Source of the DNA: Propionibacteriaceae bacterium
GTDB lineage: Bacteria; Actinomycetota; Actinomycetes; Propionibacteriales; Propionibacteriaceae
DNA length: 7,124 bases
NCBI GenBank assembly: GCA_031287505.1
Contig: JAITSW010000155.1
Location: 1-7,124 of the forward strand
Reading direction: 5' to 3'
The notes beneath the pieces were generated by a model. That model did not search any database. It was not told the origin of the DNA and saw only the letters and a program-made list of their open reading frames with translations. Shown in pieces: positions 6,329 to 7,124 of the stretch (positions are counted from its first letter, which is position 1; each line of letters begins with the position of its first letter). The translations under genes were made by a program, and so were the position numbers.

Positions 6329-7124
6329 ATGGGCGATGCCAATTTGGAGACTCAATACGACGGCGAACAGCTTGAGCTAGCCGACCGCCTTTCGCTGCGC
6401 CGCGTTCAGGGTCTATCTACCCAGCTCGCCGATATCTCTGAAGTTGAGTATCGCGATCTCCAGCTAGAGCGGGTGGTGCTAGCCGGGGTCTGGACGTCCG
6501 GCAGCCAGGCCGCTGCCGACCTTTCAATGCTGGAACTCAAACGGCTGGCTGAAACTGCCGGCTCGCAGGTGTTGGACGGTGTGACGCAGCGTCGCTCTAA
6601 ACCAGATGCGGCCACCTATATTGGCCGGGGCAAAGTTGACGAGCTCCATGATTTGATCCTTGAAAACGGTGCCGACACGCTGATTTGCGACGGCGAGATG
6701 GAACCGGCCCAACTGCGCAACCTCGAAGACCGGCTCGGCGTCAAAGTCATAGACCGCACCGGTCTCATTCTCGATATCTTTGCGCAGCATGCCAAGAGCG
6801 CCGAAGGCAAAGCCCAAGTTGAACTCGCGCAATTGCAGTACCTCAAACAACGTCTGCGGGGCTGGGGCGGCAATCTCTCGCGGCAGGTAGGCGGAAGGGC
6901 TGCGAGCGGCGTTGGTATCGGCGGCCGCGGGCCGGGCGAGACTAAGATTGAGATTGACCGCCGGCGTATCAACACCCGTATAGCCCAGCTGCGGCGGAGA
7001 TTGCGGGAGTTAGATGCCGTGCGCGAGACCCAGCGATCGTCTAGGGATCGCAACCAGGTGCCTTCGGTGGCTCTGGTTGGCTACACAAATGCCGGGAAAT
7101 CGTCCCTGCTCAATCGCCTGACCG
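6329..7124 (+). CDS. hflX: Ribosome-associated GTPase HflX, N-terminal part (3' end outside window)
   Basis: HflX is an Obg-class GTPase that binds the 50S subunit and, in studied bacteria, splits or rescues stalled or heat-damaged ribosomes. The frame runs from ATG at 6329 to the window edge, 265 codons without a stop. The N-terminal HflX domain shows TYIGRGKVDEL (96-106), EPAQLRNLEDR (125-135) and DRTGLILDIFAQHA (142-155). Next come the conserved LSRQ to GRGPGETKIEIDRR linker (183-212) with its Gly-rich insertion and a basic coiled region (about 211-242). The G1/P-loop GYTNAGKSS (251-259) is the last motif seen. The G2-G5 motifs and the C-terminus lie beyond the edge. The start abuts the dapF stop, with GGGAAG (6315-6320) eight bases upstream as ribosome binding site. 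The recA-miaB-miaA-dapF-hflX neighbourhood supports the call. Confidence 0.96.
   Translation, partial: MGDANLETQYDGEQLELADRLSLRRVQGLSTQLADISEVEYRDLQLERVVLAGVWTSGSQAAADLSMLELKRLAETAGSQVLDGVTQRRSKPDAATYIGRGKVDELHDLILENGADTLICDGEMEPAQLRNLEDRLGVKVIDRTGLILDIFAQHAKSAEGKAQVELAQLQYLKQRLRGWGGNLSRQVGGRAASGVGIGGRGPGETKIEIDRRRINTRIAQLRRRLRELDAVRETQRSSRDRNQVPSVALVGYTNAGKSSLLNRLT

Noticed and set aside
5839..6342. 167-residue minus-strand open frame opposite dapF
   Set aside because: It is a shadow of the dapF coding sequence, with Ser/Pro/Arg-rich content typical of antisense GC-rich frames.
6616..7053. 145-residue and overlapping 108-residue minus-strand frames near the end of the window
   Set aside because: Both are antisense to the continuous hflX frame, which has all expected N-terminal HflX motifs.

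Overview
The window is an ordinary, densely packed chromosomal segment with every gene on the + strand: recA (3' part) - recX - rny (RNase Y) - miaB - miaA - dapF - hflX (5' part). It suggests a moderately GC-rich actinobacterium. The reasons are the gene order, RecA/MiaB/HflX sequences of actinobacterial type (for example the MiaB tail with [10 protein letters not shown] and the HflX segment GIGGRGPGETKIEIDRR), and an RNase Y next to miaB. From memory, an Actinomycetaceae-like or related lineage fits better than Corynebacterium or Mycobacterium, which lack RNase Y. The species cannot be read from the window.

Layout. Bases 1-781 hold the C-terminal two thirds or so of RecA. A 32-base gap with a good ribosome binding site leads to recX (814-1575). 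Its N-terminal third is a low-complexity extension containing a degenerate 33-bp in-frame tandem repeat. The only appreciable gap (1576-1672, 97 bases) holds overlapping GC-rich hairpins at the recX stop, a weak candidate promoter, and a GAAA-loop hairpin just ahead of a non-ATG rny start. From rny onward the genes are spaced by 11, 4, 0 and 0 bases: rny, miaB, miaA, dapF and hflX look like one transcription unit. No intergenic stretch exceeds 100 bases.

Functions. RecA and its modulator RecX serve recombination and the SOS response. RNase Y is a membrane-anchored endoribonuclease for mRNA turnover. MiaA and MiaB act in sequence on A37 of tRNAs reading U-starting codons (isopentenylation, then methylthiolation). 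DapF makes meso-diaminopimelate for lysine and possibly peptidoglycan. HflX is a ribosome-associated GTPase.

I found no mobile element, CRISPR array, RNA gene, defence cassette or unknown multi-gene system. The points worth a second look are small: the RecX repeat, the non-canonical rny start and its leader, and the way the downstream genes are coupled.
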